Made by a program: the position numbers and the translations under genes. A stretch of DNA of 48,663 nucleotides, taken from assembly GCF_001046875.1 (NCBI RefSeq), contig NZ_HF571038.1, positions 2,527,749-2,576,411 on the forward strand, in the 5' to 3' direction. The DNA comes from Nostocoides jenkinsii Ben 74. GTDB taxonomy: Bacteria; Actinomycetota; Actinomycetes; Actinomycetales; Dermatophilaceae. Shown piece by piece: positions 40,483-48,505 of this stretch. The notes beneath the pieces were generated by a model. That model had not been told where the DNA came from. It did no database searches and worked only from the letters and a program-made list of their open reading frames with translations. How positions within the stretch are numbered: the stretch's first letter is position 1; every line of letters starts with the position of its first letter.

Positions 40483-41481
40483 AGGTGGCACTAGGCGGAT
40501 GCGCGCCGGCCAGGCGGGGTCGCAGTTGCCGAGGCGGTCGCCCTGCGCGTCCAGCACGGGGAAGCCTGCGGCCGCCAATCTTTGGTATGCCGCGCCATCC
40601 GGCCACGCGGGCACCGGCACGGCGAACTCCAACACGCCGCTCGACTCGCCGATCGCGGGCTGACCCGTCGGCTCGCCCGCCACCACCCCCGTCGACACGC
40701 CACTACCGATCGCACCGTCACCGGTCGGGCTACCCCCGATCACGCCGACGCCAACCGCAGCGGCGATCCGGGCGGACATCCGCCGGACCTGGCCGAGGAT
40801 CAGGTCGGAGATCTCGCGGGGCAGCGGCGCGGCATACTCCGCCTGGAAATCACGCGGGGTGGCGGGACGACCGGCGGTGAGGTTGGCGGCGAAGGGGAGG
40901 ATGCGCGAATCCCACAGCGCCCCAGCCTGATTCGCGAGCGCACCCGGGCTGCCGTTGTTGTCGAGCAGGACGTCGGCGGCCGCGCGGCGGGCGTCGTCAT
41001 CGACCTGCGCCGCGATGCGGCGCCGCGCATCCGACTCGTCCAGGCCCCGATGCTCCACCAGGCGGCGGACGCGAAGCTCGGTGTCGGTCAGGACAACAAT
41101 GACCAGGTGGTATTCGGCCGACATGACCTTCTCGACCAGAAGCGGCATGTCGTGCACGACGATGCCGTCCGCCGGCACCGCCGCGAACTGCCGCGCGGCT
41201 TCGGCCCAGATCAGCGGGTGAGTGATGCCCTCCAACGCCGCCAGCGCCGCCGCATCACCAAAAACGACCCCGGCCAGCGCGGCCCGATCCAGCGCCCCGT
41301 CCGCGCCGAGCACATCCGCCCCGAATCGCTCCGCCACCGCCGCCAGGCCCCGCGTCCCCGGCGCCACGACCGCGCGGGCGATGGCGTCCGCGTCCACGAT
41401 GACCGCGCCCCGCTCCGCGAACAGCCTGGCGACACTCGACTTGCCCGACCCGATGCCGCCCGTTAGCCCGATGCGCAACAT
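40474..41481 (-). CDS. coaE: dephospho-CoA kinase with a degenerate, truncated GrpB-type C-terminal extension
   Basis: Last step of coenzyme A synthesis. The P-loop is GLTGGIGSGKSSVARLF at the N-terminus, with HDMPLLVEKVMSAEYH and the LID region LVEHRGLDESDARRRIAAQ; this core is about 200 residues. A further 135 residues follow. A Gly/Ser/Val-rich stretch is followed by LEFAVPVPAWPDGAAYQRLA, AAGFPVLDAQ and NCDPAWPARIRL, which look like the middle of the UPF0157/GrpB domain fused to CoaE in mycobacteria. The frame then stops in the 76-bp palindrome before the expected end of that domain. The ATG at 41481 has TAGGCT 7 bases upstream and no ribosome site. Confidence 0.9.
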   Translation of the reverse strand: MLRIGLTGGIGSGKSSVARLFAERGAVIVDADAIARAVVAPGTRGLAAVAERFGADVLGADGALDRAALAGVVFGDAAALAALEGITHPLIWAEAARQFAAVPADGIVVHDMPLLVEKVMSAEYHLVIVVLTDTELRVRRLVEHRGLDESDARRRIAAQVDDDARRAAADVLLDNNGSPGALANQAGALWDSRILPFAANLTAGRPATPRDFQAEYAAPLPREISDLILGQVRRMSARIAAAVGVGVIGGSPTGDGAIGSGVSTGVVAGEPTGQPAIGESSGVLEFAVPVPAWPDGAAYQRLAAAGFPVLDAQGDRLGNCDPAWPARIRLVPPRT

Positions 41482-41488
41482 ACAAATC

Positions 41489-41494
41489 AGCCTA
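41489..41494 (-). promoter_or_regulatory. candidate -10 box for leaderless coaE
   Basis: TAGGCT on the minus strand, 7 bases before the ATG at 41481. No ribosome-binding site lies between. Confidence 0.4.
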
Positions 41495-41557
41495 TCCAGC
41501 GAGCGGATTCGGAAAACCGCGCGACAACGGTGGCCACCGAGCCGCGCAGTGTTGGCT

Positions 41558-41776
41558 ATGCGCCTGAAGCGATACTTCCCGCCTCCACCCGTCGAGTGCC
41601 CCTACTGCGGCAACACGAGCGTCCTCGCCGTCACCTATGGCTATCCGTCGCCGACCTTGCAGGACGCGATCGAGCGTCGCCAGGTCGAACACCGCGGCTG
41701 CATGATGCCGCCCGAACCACCGACCCACGCGTGCCAGGACTGCCACTACGAGTGGCGCGAGCCGCGCACGTCCTAA
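41558..41776 (+). CDS. small zinc-ribbon protein, function unknown
   Basis: A 72-residue ORF with two Cys pairs, CPYCGNTSVLAVTYGYPSP near residue 14 and CQDCHYEW near residue 59, spaced as in zinc ribbons. The start MRLKRYFPPPP fits an ATG at 41558; the frame is open upstream into the coaE promoter region. It is divergent from coaE and convergent with rpsA, with a clear terminator after it. No specific family was recognised. Confidence 0.6.
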   Translation: MRLKRYFPPPPVECPYCGNTSVLAVTYGYPSPTLQDAIERRQVEHRGCMMPPEPPTHACQDCHYEWREPRTS

Positions 41777-41809
41777 CGGGCGCCCCGCCCCGGCAAGAAC
41801 TCCCGGGAG

Positions 41810-41860
41810 ACAACATGGACGTACGCAACGGAAATGTTCCGTTGCGTACGTCCATGTTGT
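41810..41860. terminator. bidirectional terminator between rpsA and the zinc-ribbon gene
   Basis: Arms 41810-41833 and 41837-41860 are perfectly complementary over 24 bp with the 3-base loop ATG. The core is GACGTACGCAACGGAA. There is no T tract on either side. It lies 33 bases after the zinc-ribbon stop and 39 bases past the rpsA stop. Confidence 0.85.
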
Positions 41861-41899
41861 GGCAATGGGCGGGAAAGTGCGCTCCCCCGCCCACGCGGG

Positions 41900-43363
41900 T
41901 CAGTTGCCGGTGAGCTTCTCCCGGAGGGCGGCGAGCGCCTCGTCGGAAGCCAGGGTGCCCTCGGTGGGGGCGGCCTGGGTTGCGCCGGAGGAGGAGTAGG
42001 AGGTCGGAGCCTCTGCCTCGGCGCCGGCCTCGGCGTCTTCTTTGGCGGCCTTCTCGATCTGGGCGCGGTGAGCCTCCCAGCGAGCGTGGGCCTCGGCATA
42101 CTGCTTCTCCCAGGCCTCGCGCTGCTTCTCGAAGCCCTCGAGCCACTCGTTGGTCTCGGCGTCGAAGCCCTCGGGGTACTTGTAGTTGCCCTGCTCGTCG
42201 TACTCCGCGGCCATGCCGTAGAGGGTCGGGTCGAACTCGACCTGACCGGCGCCGTCCTCGTTGGCCTGCTTTAGCGACAAGCTGATGCGGCGGCGCTCGA
42301 GGTCGATGTCGATGACCTTGACGAAGATCTCGGTGCCGACGGTGACGACCTGCTCCGGCAGCTCCACGTGGCGCTCGGCCAGCTCGGAGATGTGGACCAG
42401 ACCCTCGATGCCGTCCGCGACGCGCACGAACGCACCGAACGGAACGAGCTTGGTGACCTTGCCCGGCACGACCTGACCGATCGCGTGGGTGCGGGCGAAG
42501 TGCTGCCACGGGTCTTCCTGGGTCGCCTTCAGCGACAAGGAGACGCGCTCGCGGTCCATGTCGACGTCGAGGACCTCGACGGTGACCTCGTCGCCGACCT
42601 CGACAACCTCAGACGGGTGGTCGATGTGCTTCCAGGACAGCTCGGAGACGTGGACGAGACCGTCGACACCGCCGAGGTCCACGAACGCACCGAAGTTGAC
42701 GATCGAGGAGACGACGCCCGGACGGACCTGGCCCTTCTGCAGCTCGCGCAGGAAGGTGGAGCGCACCTCGGACTGGGTCTGCTCCAGCCACGCACGACGC
42801 GACAGCACGACGTTGTTGCGGTTCTTGTCGAGCTCGATGATCTTGGCCTCGATCTCCTTGCCCACATAGGGCTGGAGGTCGCGGACGCGGCGCATCTCGA
42901 CGAGGGAGGCGGGGAGGAAGCCGCGCAGGCCGATGTCGAGGATGAGACCACCCTTGACGACCTCGATGACGGAACCCTTGACGACGCCGTCCTCTTCCTT
43001 GATCTTCTCGATGGTGCCCCAGGCGCGCTCGTACTGAGCGCGCTTCTTGGACAGGATGAGGCGGCCTTCCTTGTCCTCCTTCTGGAGAACGAGGGCTTCG
43101 ACCTCGTCGCCGACCTTGACGACCTCGTTGGGGTCGATGTCGTGCTTGATGGAGAGCTCGCGGGAGGGGATGACCCCCTCGGTCTTGTAGCCGATGTCGA
43201 GCAGCACCTCGTCGCGGTCGACCTTGACGATGCGGCCTTCGACGATGTCGCCATCGTTGAAGTGCTTGATCGTCGCGTCGATGGCGGCGAGCAGTTCTTC
43301 CTCAGAGCCGATGTCGTTGACGGCGATCTGAGAAGCGGTCGCAGGGACCGTGGTGGCAGTCAT
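41900..43363 (-). CDS. rpsA: 30S ribosomal protein S1
   Basis: Binds mRNA on the small subunit. The 487 residues hold four S1 OB-fold repeats at about 35-105, 120-190, 205-275 and 290-365. GAFVDLGGVDGLVHVSELSW and GAFVRVADGIEGLVHISELAERHV mark repeats 3 and 4. An acidic, Glu/Ala-rich tail follows, ending LASDEALAALREKLTGN. This is the four-domain actinobacterial form rather than the six-domain enteric one. The ATG at 43363 has GGAG upstream. With several genes here lacking ribosome sites, the S1 type may matter for how leaderless and leadered mRNAs are shared (inference). Confidence 0.95.
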   Translation of the reverse strand: MTATTVPATASQIAVNDIGSEEELLAAIDATIKHFNDGDIVEGRIVKVDRDEVLLDIGYKTEGVIPSRELSIKHDIDPNEVVKVGDEVEALVLQKEDKEGRLILSKKRAQYERAWGTIEKIKEEDGVVKGSVIEVVKGGLILDIGLRGFLPASLVEMRRVRDLQPYVGKEIEAKIIELDKNRNNVVLSRRAWLEQTQSEVRSTFLRELQKGQVRPGVVSSIVNFGAFVDLGGVDGLVHVSELSWKHIDHPSEVVEVGDEVTVEVLDVDMDRERVSLSLKATQEDPWQHFARTHAIGQVVPGKVTKLVPFGAFVRVADGIEGLVHISELAERHVELPEQVVTVGTEIFVKVIDIDLERRRISLSLKQANEDGAGQVEFDPTLYGMAAEYDEQGNYKYPEGFDAETNEWLEGFEKQREAWEKQYAEAHARWEAHRAQIEKAAKEDAEAGAEAEAPTSYSSSGATQAAPTEGTLASDEALAALREKLTGN

Positions 43364-43512
43364 GTAGTAGGAACTCCGATGCGGATATGGACTAGTGCGG
43401 ACAATTGCGTGCCCACCTGCGCGCATGCGGGAGCGCACGCACAGATGTGCATCGCGATTCTATTGCCGTTGTCCAAAGGGGGTCAAAACGGGGAAACGCG
43501 ACAATAGGCCGT

Positions 43513-44322
43513 ATGACGCACGTCAGCCGCGCCCACATCGACCAGGCGGAGTCGGCCTCGGCTCAGCGACGGTGGTGGGACGCCGAGGCGGTCAACTATT
43601 ACGCCGACCACGGGGACTTCCTCGGCGATGCCGAGTTCGTGTGGGGCCCCGAGGGCTGGACCGAGGCCGAACTCGGCGTGCTCACCGGCACTCCCGGCGA
43701 CCTCCCGGCCGGACCTGTCCTGGAGATCGGCGGCGGCGCCGGCCAATGCGGGCGCTGGCTGCGCCGGCACGGCGTCGACGTGGTCTCCACCGACCTCTCC
43801 ATGGGTATGGTGCGCCAAGGCGCCGCAGTCAACCGCACCTCGGGCGTCCCCCTCCCCCTGCTGCAGTGCGACGGAGCCAGGCTCCCGTTCGGTGACGGGA
43901 GTTTCGGGGCCGTCTTCACGGCATACGGTGTCGTGCCTTTCGTCGCCGATCCCGGCGAGGTCATGCGGGAGGCGGCCCGCGTGCTCCGCCCGGGTGGCCG
44001 GTTCGCCTTCTCGACCAGTCACCCGATCCGGTGGGCGTTCCCGGATGTCCCCGGGGAGGCCGGCCTCACGGCCCACCAGAGCTACTTCGACACGCGGGCG
44101 TATGCCGAGCGCGACGACCGTGGTCGTCTCACCTATGTCGAGCACCACCGGACGATGGGGCAACGCATCCGCGACATCGTCGCGGCCGGGCTGCTTTTGA
44201 TCGATGTCGTCGAGCCCGAATGGCCGGAACGCAATGCCGACGAGTGGGGCGGCTGGTCGCCGCTGCGCGGCCGTGTCCTTCCCGGGACGGCCATCTTCGT
44301 CGCCGAGAAGCCGCGCGGCTGA
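43513..44322 (+). CDS. class I SAM-dependent methyltransferase
   Basis: A 269-residue Rossmann methyltransferase. Motif I is VLEIGGGAGQCGRWLR, motif II VVSTDLSMGMVRQ, motif IV PFGDGSFGAVFTAYGVVPFV and post-motif EAARVLRPGGRFAFSTSHP. It belongs to the UbiE/ArsM-like Methyltransf_11 group. This orthologue next to rpsA is common in actinobacteria, but its substrate is unknown. The ATG at 43513 has GACAAT 7 bases upstream (43500-43505) and no ribosome site, so it may be leaderless. It is divergent from rpsA. Confidence 0.88.
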   Translation: MTHVSRAHIDQAESASAQRRWWDAEAVNYYADHGDFLGDAEFVWGPEGWTEAELGVLTGTPGDLPAGPVLEIGGGAGQCGRWLRRHGVDVVSTDLSMGMVRQGAAVNRTSGVPLPLLQCDGARLPFGDGSFGAVFTAYGVVPFVADPGEVMREAARVLRPGGRFAFSTSHPIRWAFPDVPGEAGLTAHQSYFDTRAYAERDDRGRLTYVEHHRTMGQRIRDIVAAGLLLIDVVEPEWPERNADEWGGWSPLRGRVLPGTAIFVAEKPRG

Positions 44323-44352
44323 GCCACGAGACCAGTAGGTTTGACCGTGATC

Positions 44353-44370
44353 CTCGGCCACCAGGCCGAG
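44353..44370 (+). terminator. short hairpin between the methyltransferase and ppgK
   Basis: CTCGGCC (44353-44359) and GGCCGAG (44364-44370) form a 7-bp stem with a 4-base loop. It is followed by ACGTTGAGTTGT and then the GAGGAGG ribosome site of ppgK. It may be a weak terminator for the upstream gene or a leader hairpin of ppgK. Confidence 0.4.
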
Positions 44371-44400
44371 ACGTTGAGTTGTCGAGGAGGATGACAGACG

Positions 44401-45168
44401 GTGGGCAAGCACAAGGTCGCGTTGGGAATCGACATCGGCGGATCAGGGATTAAGGGCGCTCCGGTCGACCTGGAGTCCGGCGAGTTGATTCAGCCCCGCA
44501 TCAAGATGGCCACGCCTGAGGTGTCCACCCCGTCCGCGGTCGCCGCGATTGTCGACCAGATCGCCGACGAGTTCACCGACGACCTACCCAAGGACGCGCC
44601 GATCGGCGTCACCATCCCGGGCGTCGTGCAGCACGGCATCGTGCGCACCGCAGCCAATATCGACAAGAGCTGGATCAACGCCGAGGGCCAGAAGATCTTC
44701 GCCGCGGCGCTGGGCCGCGCGTGCCACCTGGTCAACGACGCCGACGCCGCCGGTGTCGCCGAGCAACGCTATGGCGCAGCCAAGGGCAAGGACGGGCTGG
44801 TCATCCTCACCACGCTCGGCACGGGCATCGGCATCGCCATGCTGCACAACGGCATCCTCATCCCCAACAACGAGATGGGCCACATCGAGCTCGACGGCCA
44901 CGACGCCGAGACTCGCGCCGCGTCGAGCGCCAAGGACCGTGAGGGCCTGAAGTATGCCGTGTGGGCGACCGAGCGCTTGCAGCCGTACTACAAGCACCTC
45001 GAAGACTTGCTGTGGCCGGACCTGTTCGTCGTCGGCGGCGGTGTCTCGCGCAAGTCGGAGAAGTTCCTGCCGCTGCTGAAGCTGCGCACCCCGATCATCC
45101 CGGCGAAGCTGGAGAACACCGCCGGCATCGTGGGTGCCGCCGCCCTCGCCGCCGACGACGACGCCTGA
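44401..45168 (+). CDS. ppgK: polyphosphate glucokinase
   Basis: ROK-family kinase that makes glucose 6-phosphate with polyphosphate (and usually ATP) as donor. The 255 residues show LGIDIGGSGIKGAPVDLESG, the sugar-site VNDADAAGVAEQRYG, LTTLGTGIGIAMLHNG, and NNEMGHIELDG in place of the zinc-binding ROK motif, all as in PPGK of Mycobacterium and Arthrobacter. The GTG start has GAGGAGG upstream. Together with zwf-opcA-pgl in the same window it would feed stored polyphosphate into NADPH production. Confidence 0.94.
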   Translation: MGKHKVALGIDIGGSGIKGAPVDLESGELIQPRIKMATPEVSTPSAVAAIVDQIADEFTDDLPKDAPIGVTIPGVVQHGIVRTAANIDKSWINAEGQKIFAAALGRACHLVNDADAAGVAEQRYGAAKGKDGLVILTTLGTGIGIAMLHNGILIPNNEMGHIELDGHDAETRAASSAKDREGLKYAVWATERLQPYYKHLEDLLWPDLFVVGGGVSRKSEKFLPLLKLRTPIIPAKLENTAGIVGAAALAADDDA

Positions 45169-45208
45169 GTCGAACTGGGCCGGCGTGGCCCGCCCATGGG
45201 GGCCGCGG

Positions 45209-46201
45209 TCAGCCGTTCAGGATGGCCTGGGTCCGCTCCGGGGCGAGCGGGGGTTCGGTGAAGGCATGCCGTTCGTCCTGCTCGCGGAACCACGCGATGG
45301 TGCGGCGCAGGCCCTCCTCCACCGGGATCTCCGGGCTCCAGCCCAGTAGCCGCGCGGCCAACATGGTGTCGGGCTGGCGCACGGTGGGGTCGTCCACGGG
45401 ACGCTCGATGTGGACGACATCGCTGTCCGACGCGGTCAACTCGATAATCCAGCGCGCCAGGTCCAGCATCGCAATCTCGTGCGGATTGCCGATATTGATG
45501 GGCCCTGATTCGCTGGACCCGGCCATCGCCAGGATCGCCCGGACCAGGTCGTCGACGTAGCAGATGGAGCGCGTCTGCTTGCCGTCACCGGCCACGGTCA
45601 CCGGCTCGCCGGCCAGCGCTTGCCGGATGAAGTTCGGGATCGCCCGGCCGTCGTCCGGGCGCATCCGCGGGCCGAAGGTGTTGAAGATGCGGACGATGCC
45701 GGTGTTCACATCGTGCGTATGGCGATACGCCAGCGTCAGCGCCTCGGCGAACCGCTTCGCCTCGTCATAGACCCCGCGAGGCCCCACGGGGTTCACGTGA
45801 CCCCAATACGACTCGGGTTGCGGGTGGATCTCGGGATCGCCATACACCTCGGAGGTGGAGGCGAGGACGAAGCGCGCGGACTTCTCCCGGGCCAGGCCAA
45901 GGGCGTGCAGCGTCCCGATGGAGCCGACCTTGAGGGTCTCGATCGGCACCCGGAGGTAGTCGATCGGGGAGGCGGGCGAGGCGAAATGCAGCACCAGATC
46001 GACGGGGCCGGCGACGTGGACGTAGTCCGTGACGTCGGCCCGCACCAGCCGGAAGCCCGGTTGCTCCATCAAGTGCGCGACATTGGCCGGGTCGCCGGTC
46101 AGGAAGTTGTCAAGGCAGACAACCTCGTCGCCTCGAGCGATCAGCGCCTCGCAGAGATGGGAGCCGAGGAACCCGGCGCCACCAGTGACGACAGCGCGCA
46201 C
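45209..46201 (-). CDS. UDP-glucuronic acid decarboxylase (UDP-xylose synthase)-type NAD-dependent epimerase
   Basis: Extended short-chain dehydrogenase. NAD-binding VTGGAGFLGSHLCEAL is at the N-terminus. The catalytic block STSEVYGDPEIHPQPESYWG followed by HVNPVGPRGVYDEAKRFAE contains the UXS-specific Glu in TSEVYG and the YxxxK pair. The family converts UDP-glucuronate to UDP-xylose for envelope glycans. The protein has 330 residues. The GTG start at 46201 has GGAGAAGGA upstream and is 7 bases after the DUF3068 gene, so the two are co-transcribed. Confidence 0.88.
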   Translation of the reverse strand: MRAVVTGGAGFLGSHLCEALIARGDEVVCLDNFLTGDPANVAHLMEQPGFRLVRADVTDYVHVAGPVDLVLHFASPASPIDYLRVPIETLKVGSIGTLHALGLAREKSARFVLASTSEVYGDPEIHPQPESYWGHVNPVGPRGVYDEAKRFAEALTLAYRHTHDVNTGIVRIFNTFGPRMRPDDGRAIPNFIRQALAGEPVTVAGDGKQTRSICYVDDLVRAILAMAGSSESGPINIGNPHEIAMLDLARWIIELTASDSDVVHIERPVDDPTVRQPDTMLAARLLGWSPEIPVEEGLRRTIAWFREQDERHAFTEPPLAPERTQAILNG

Positions 46202-46208
46202 GGGTCGG

Positions 46209-47213
46209 TCAGTCCTTCTCCAGGTTGATCCGACGCGGCGCGGTCTGCTCGGTCGTCGGGATCGCGCGGGTCTGCTCTGCAGACCCGAAGGCGGCCGGAG
46301 CCTCCTCGGTGCGGGTCACCGCAATCGCGGCAGGCGGCTCGTCATCGCCGTCACCCTGGCGACCGAGCATCATGCCGAGCCCGGCGGCGATGAGGCCGAG
46401 GAGGCCGGCGATCCAGGGCAGCTTGCCAACCAGGCCGAGCTTGCCGCCGTTGGCCTTCGCGTCATCGACATTGGCCTGGATCTGCTCGTCGGTGAAGGCC
46501 AGCTGCATGTCGAGAGCCGCGGTGCCGTCGGGCAGGACGCGCTTCTGGACTTCGGTCTGCTTGATGATCGAGCCGGTCATCGGGTCGACCCACATGGTCT
46601 TGTCGTTGGAGTAGGTGCCCTGCACGCCCGAGGAGATCTCGGCGGCTTCGTCGGTGATCTTGATCTGGTACTTGTTCGTGGCCAGGCCGTTGACGTCCTC
46701 TTCACCGACGAACGCCGCGTCGACCGCGCGCTTGAGGATGCCGTCCCAGAACGGGTAGGTCTTCTGCTCGGCGCCGAACGGGAACTTGTTGACCAGGCCG
46801 TCGTGCGGCGAGGCGTTGGCGCCGAGGTACTTCTCCTGGTCCGACAGGGCCAGACCGGTCTTGCGGTCGGTCGCGAAGGCGTCCGTGCTCGCGTTGATCA
46901 GCGTGCTGTCGTCGCCCTCGGCGCTGACACAGTTGGGGGCCGAACCGTCCTTGTTCCACATCAAGCACGTGAAGGTCTGGAAGACCGCGGTCGAGCTGCT
47001 CGACGCATCGCCGTCTGTGACCGTGTGGCTCGTGGCCTTCACCGGTGCGCGGTCGGACCCGAGGTAGCTGGCGTCACCGGTGAGTGTGGTCAGGCTGTCG
47101 ACGTTCAGCGGCGTCTTCTTCACCTGGCCAGGCACCCACAGGAGCACGAGCAGAGCGGTCGTGAGCAGGAATCCGCCCACTCCCAGAAGGAGGGGGCCGA
47201 GAATCTTCCGCAT
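46209..47213 (-). CDS. DUF3068 (PorA-family) membrane protein
   Basis: A 334-residue protein: N-terminal helix (MRKILGPLLLGVGGFLLTTA), a large extracytoplasmic domain of about 225 residues, a second helix near residue 265 (LPWIAGLLGLIAAGLGMMLG) and a Glu/Ala/Thr-rich cytosolic tail. The domain has the DUF3068 traits DSLTTLTGDASYLG, KFPFGAEQKTYPFWDG and TMWVDPMTGSIIKQTEVQ. DUF3068 proteins are widespread in actinobacteria; the role is not established, and the porin label in some databases is doubtful for a bitopic fold. It precedes the UXS gene, consistent with an envelope role. Confidence 0.85.
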   Translation of the reverse strand: MRKILGPLLLGVGGFLLTTALLVLLWVPGQVKKTPLNVDSLTTLTGDASYLGSDRAPVKATSHTVTDGDASSSSTAVFQTFTCLMWNKDGSAPNCVSAEGDDSTLINASTDAFATDRKTGLALSDQEKYLGANASPHDGLVNKFPFGAEQKTYPFWDGILKRAVDAAFVGEEDVNGLATNKYQIKITDEAAEISSGVQGTYSNDKTMWVDPMTGSIIKQTEVQKRVLPDGTAALDMQLAFTDEQIQANVDDAKANGGKLGLVGKLPWIAGLLGLIAAGLGMMLGRQGDGDDEPPAAIAVTRTEEAPAAFGSAEQTRAIPTTEQTAPRRINLEKD

Positions 47214-47301
47214 AGTGATCGTGGGTCTCCTCGTCGGGCCAAATGCCCAACAGCTAGCTGGTCGGTCGGGAGATGCTACCAGTGAGTATCCCGTGCTGCT
47301 A

Positions 47302-47320
47302 ACCACGACGCGATCGTGGT
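47302..47320. promoter_or_regulatory. palindrome between the DUF3068 and acyltransferase genes
   Basis: ACCACGA (47302-47308) and TCGTGGT (47314-47320) with the spacer CGCGA lie in the divergent intergenic region, 24 bases upstream of the acyltransferase -10 candidate CATAAT (47345-47350). It is positioned like an operator for that promoter, or it is a weak hairpin. Confidence 0.35.
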
Positions 47321-47356
47321 GCCGCCCCTCACGTGCGGGAACGTCATAATCGGCGG

Positions 47357-48505
47357 GTGCGTGCCCACGTCGCGGCTCTAGACGGCCTCCGCTTTGTGGC
47401 CGCGACCTTGGTCGTCTTGACGCACGCGGCCTTCCTAACCGGGTCCGTGACCACGACCGGGCTCTTGGGCCGGCTGATGGGGCGCGGCGACCTAGGCGTC
47501 CTGATCTTTTTCGTGCTGTCGGGCTACCTGCTGCACCACGGTTTCGTCCGGGCCCGCTCGGGCGCCCCGGTCTCGACCACCGCCTACCTGTCGCGGCGCG
47601 CGGCGCGGGTGCTCCCGGCATACTGGCTCGTCCTGGTCGTGGTGACGATCGCGGCGCACCCGAGCGCACGCGATGTCGTCCTGCACGCCGCCGCCGCCCA
47701 GATCTATGTGGCCGAAGCGCAGATCACCGGGTACTCGCAGTCGTGGAGCATCGCGACGGAAGTCTCGTTCTATCTCTGCCTTCCCGTGGCCGCGTGGGGC
47801 CTGGCTCGGGCGGCGCGGCGAAATCCCGACTGGCCCGCCGCGATCTGCGCGGCGGCCGTGCCGCTGGGAATCGGGATCACTTGGCTCACGAGTTCCAGTG
47901 ACCTACTCACCGAGGTGCCGTATGAGCGCTGGCTCCCCGCGTGCAGCGCGACCTTCGCGCTCGGGATGCTGCTCGCCGAGGTCAGGGCGCGCCCGAGCCA
48001 TGTCGTCTCCCGCTGGCTCGGGCGGCTCGCGGCGGCGCCCGGACCCCTGCTGGCGGTGGGGGGCGCGGCATACCTCCTGGCCACGACCCCGGTGGCCGGG
48101 AAACTCACCCTGGGCACGGTCGACGGCAGCCGGCTCGCGGTGAAGATGACGCTCGGGTGCATCGTCGCCGGGGCGTTTCTCCTTCCGCTGATCCTCGGCC
48201 CCGGGAATCTGTGGCGAGCGACCCTGGCCCACCCCTGGGCCGCGGGGCTCGGCCGGATCAGCTACGGGATCTTCCTCTGGCACGTCCCGGTGTTCACGGC
48301 GCTGTATGCCGTGTCCGGCCTCGAGCCGTTCTCCGGTGGGTTGATCCCGCTACTCGCGTTCGGGATGCCGATCACCCTCGGGCTGGCGGCCGTGACCTAT
48401 CGCTTCGTCGAGCGACCCCTGCTTGCGCGGACGCGTCCCCAGGACGATCAGCAGCGCGAGCAGGCACGGCGTGCGGGTGCCGATCTCGACCCAGGCCGGG
48501 CCTGA
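47357..48505 (+). CDS. acyltransferase 3 family membrane protein
   Basis: A 382-residue protein of the OafA/NolL-type acyltransferase family with about ten helices. The N-terminal ALDGLRFVAATLVVLTHAAF carries the catalytic His, followed by LIFFVLSGYLLHHGFVRAR with the Gly-Tyr pair. LSRRAARVLPAYWL is the third conserved block, and the end TYRFVERPLL is typical. It transfers acyl groups to envelope sugars; the acceptor is unknown. The GTG at 47357 has CATAAT exactly 6 bases upstream and no ribosome site, so it is leaderless type. The UXS gene nearby fits envelope glycan modification. Confidence 0.88.
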   Translation: MRAHVAALDGLRFVAATLVVLTHAAFLTGSVTTTGLLGRLMGRGDLGVLIFFVLSGYLLHHGFVRARSGAPVSTTAYLSRRAARVLPAYWLVLVVVTIAAHPSARDVVLHAAAAQIYVAEAQITGYSQSWSIATEVSFYLCLPVAAWGLARAARRNPDWPAAICAAAVPLGIGITWLTSSSDLLTEVPYERWLPACSATFALGMLLAEVRARPSHVVSRWLGRLAAAPGPLLAVGGAAYLLATTPVAGKLTLGTVDGSRLAVKMTLGCIVAGAFLLPLILGPGNLWRATLAHPWAAGLGRISYGIFLWHVPVFTALYAVSGLEPFSGGLIPLLAFGMPITLGLAAVTYRFVERPLLARTRPQDDQQREQARRAGADLDPGRA

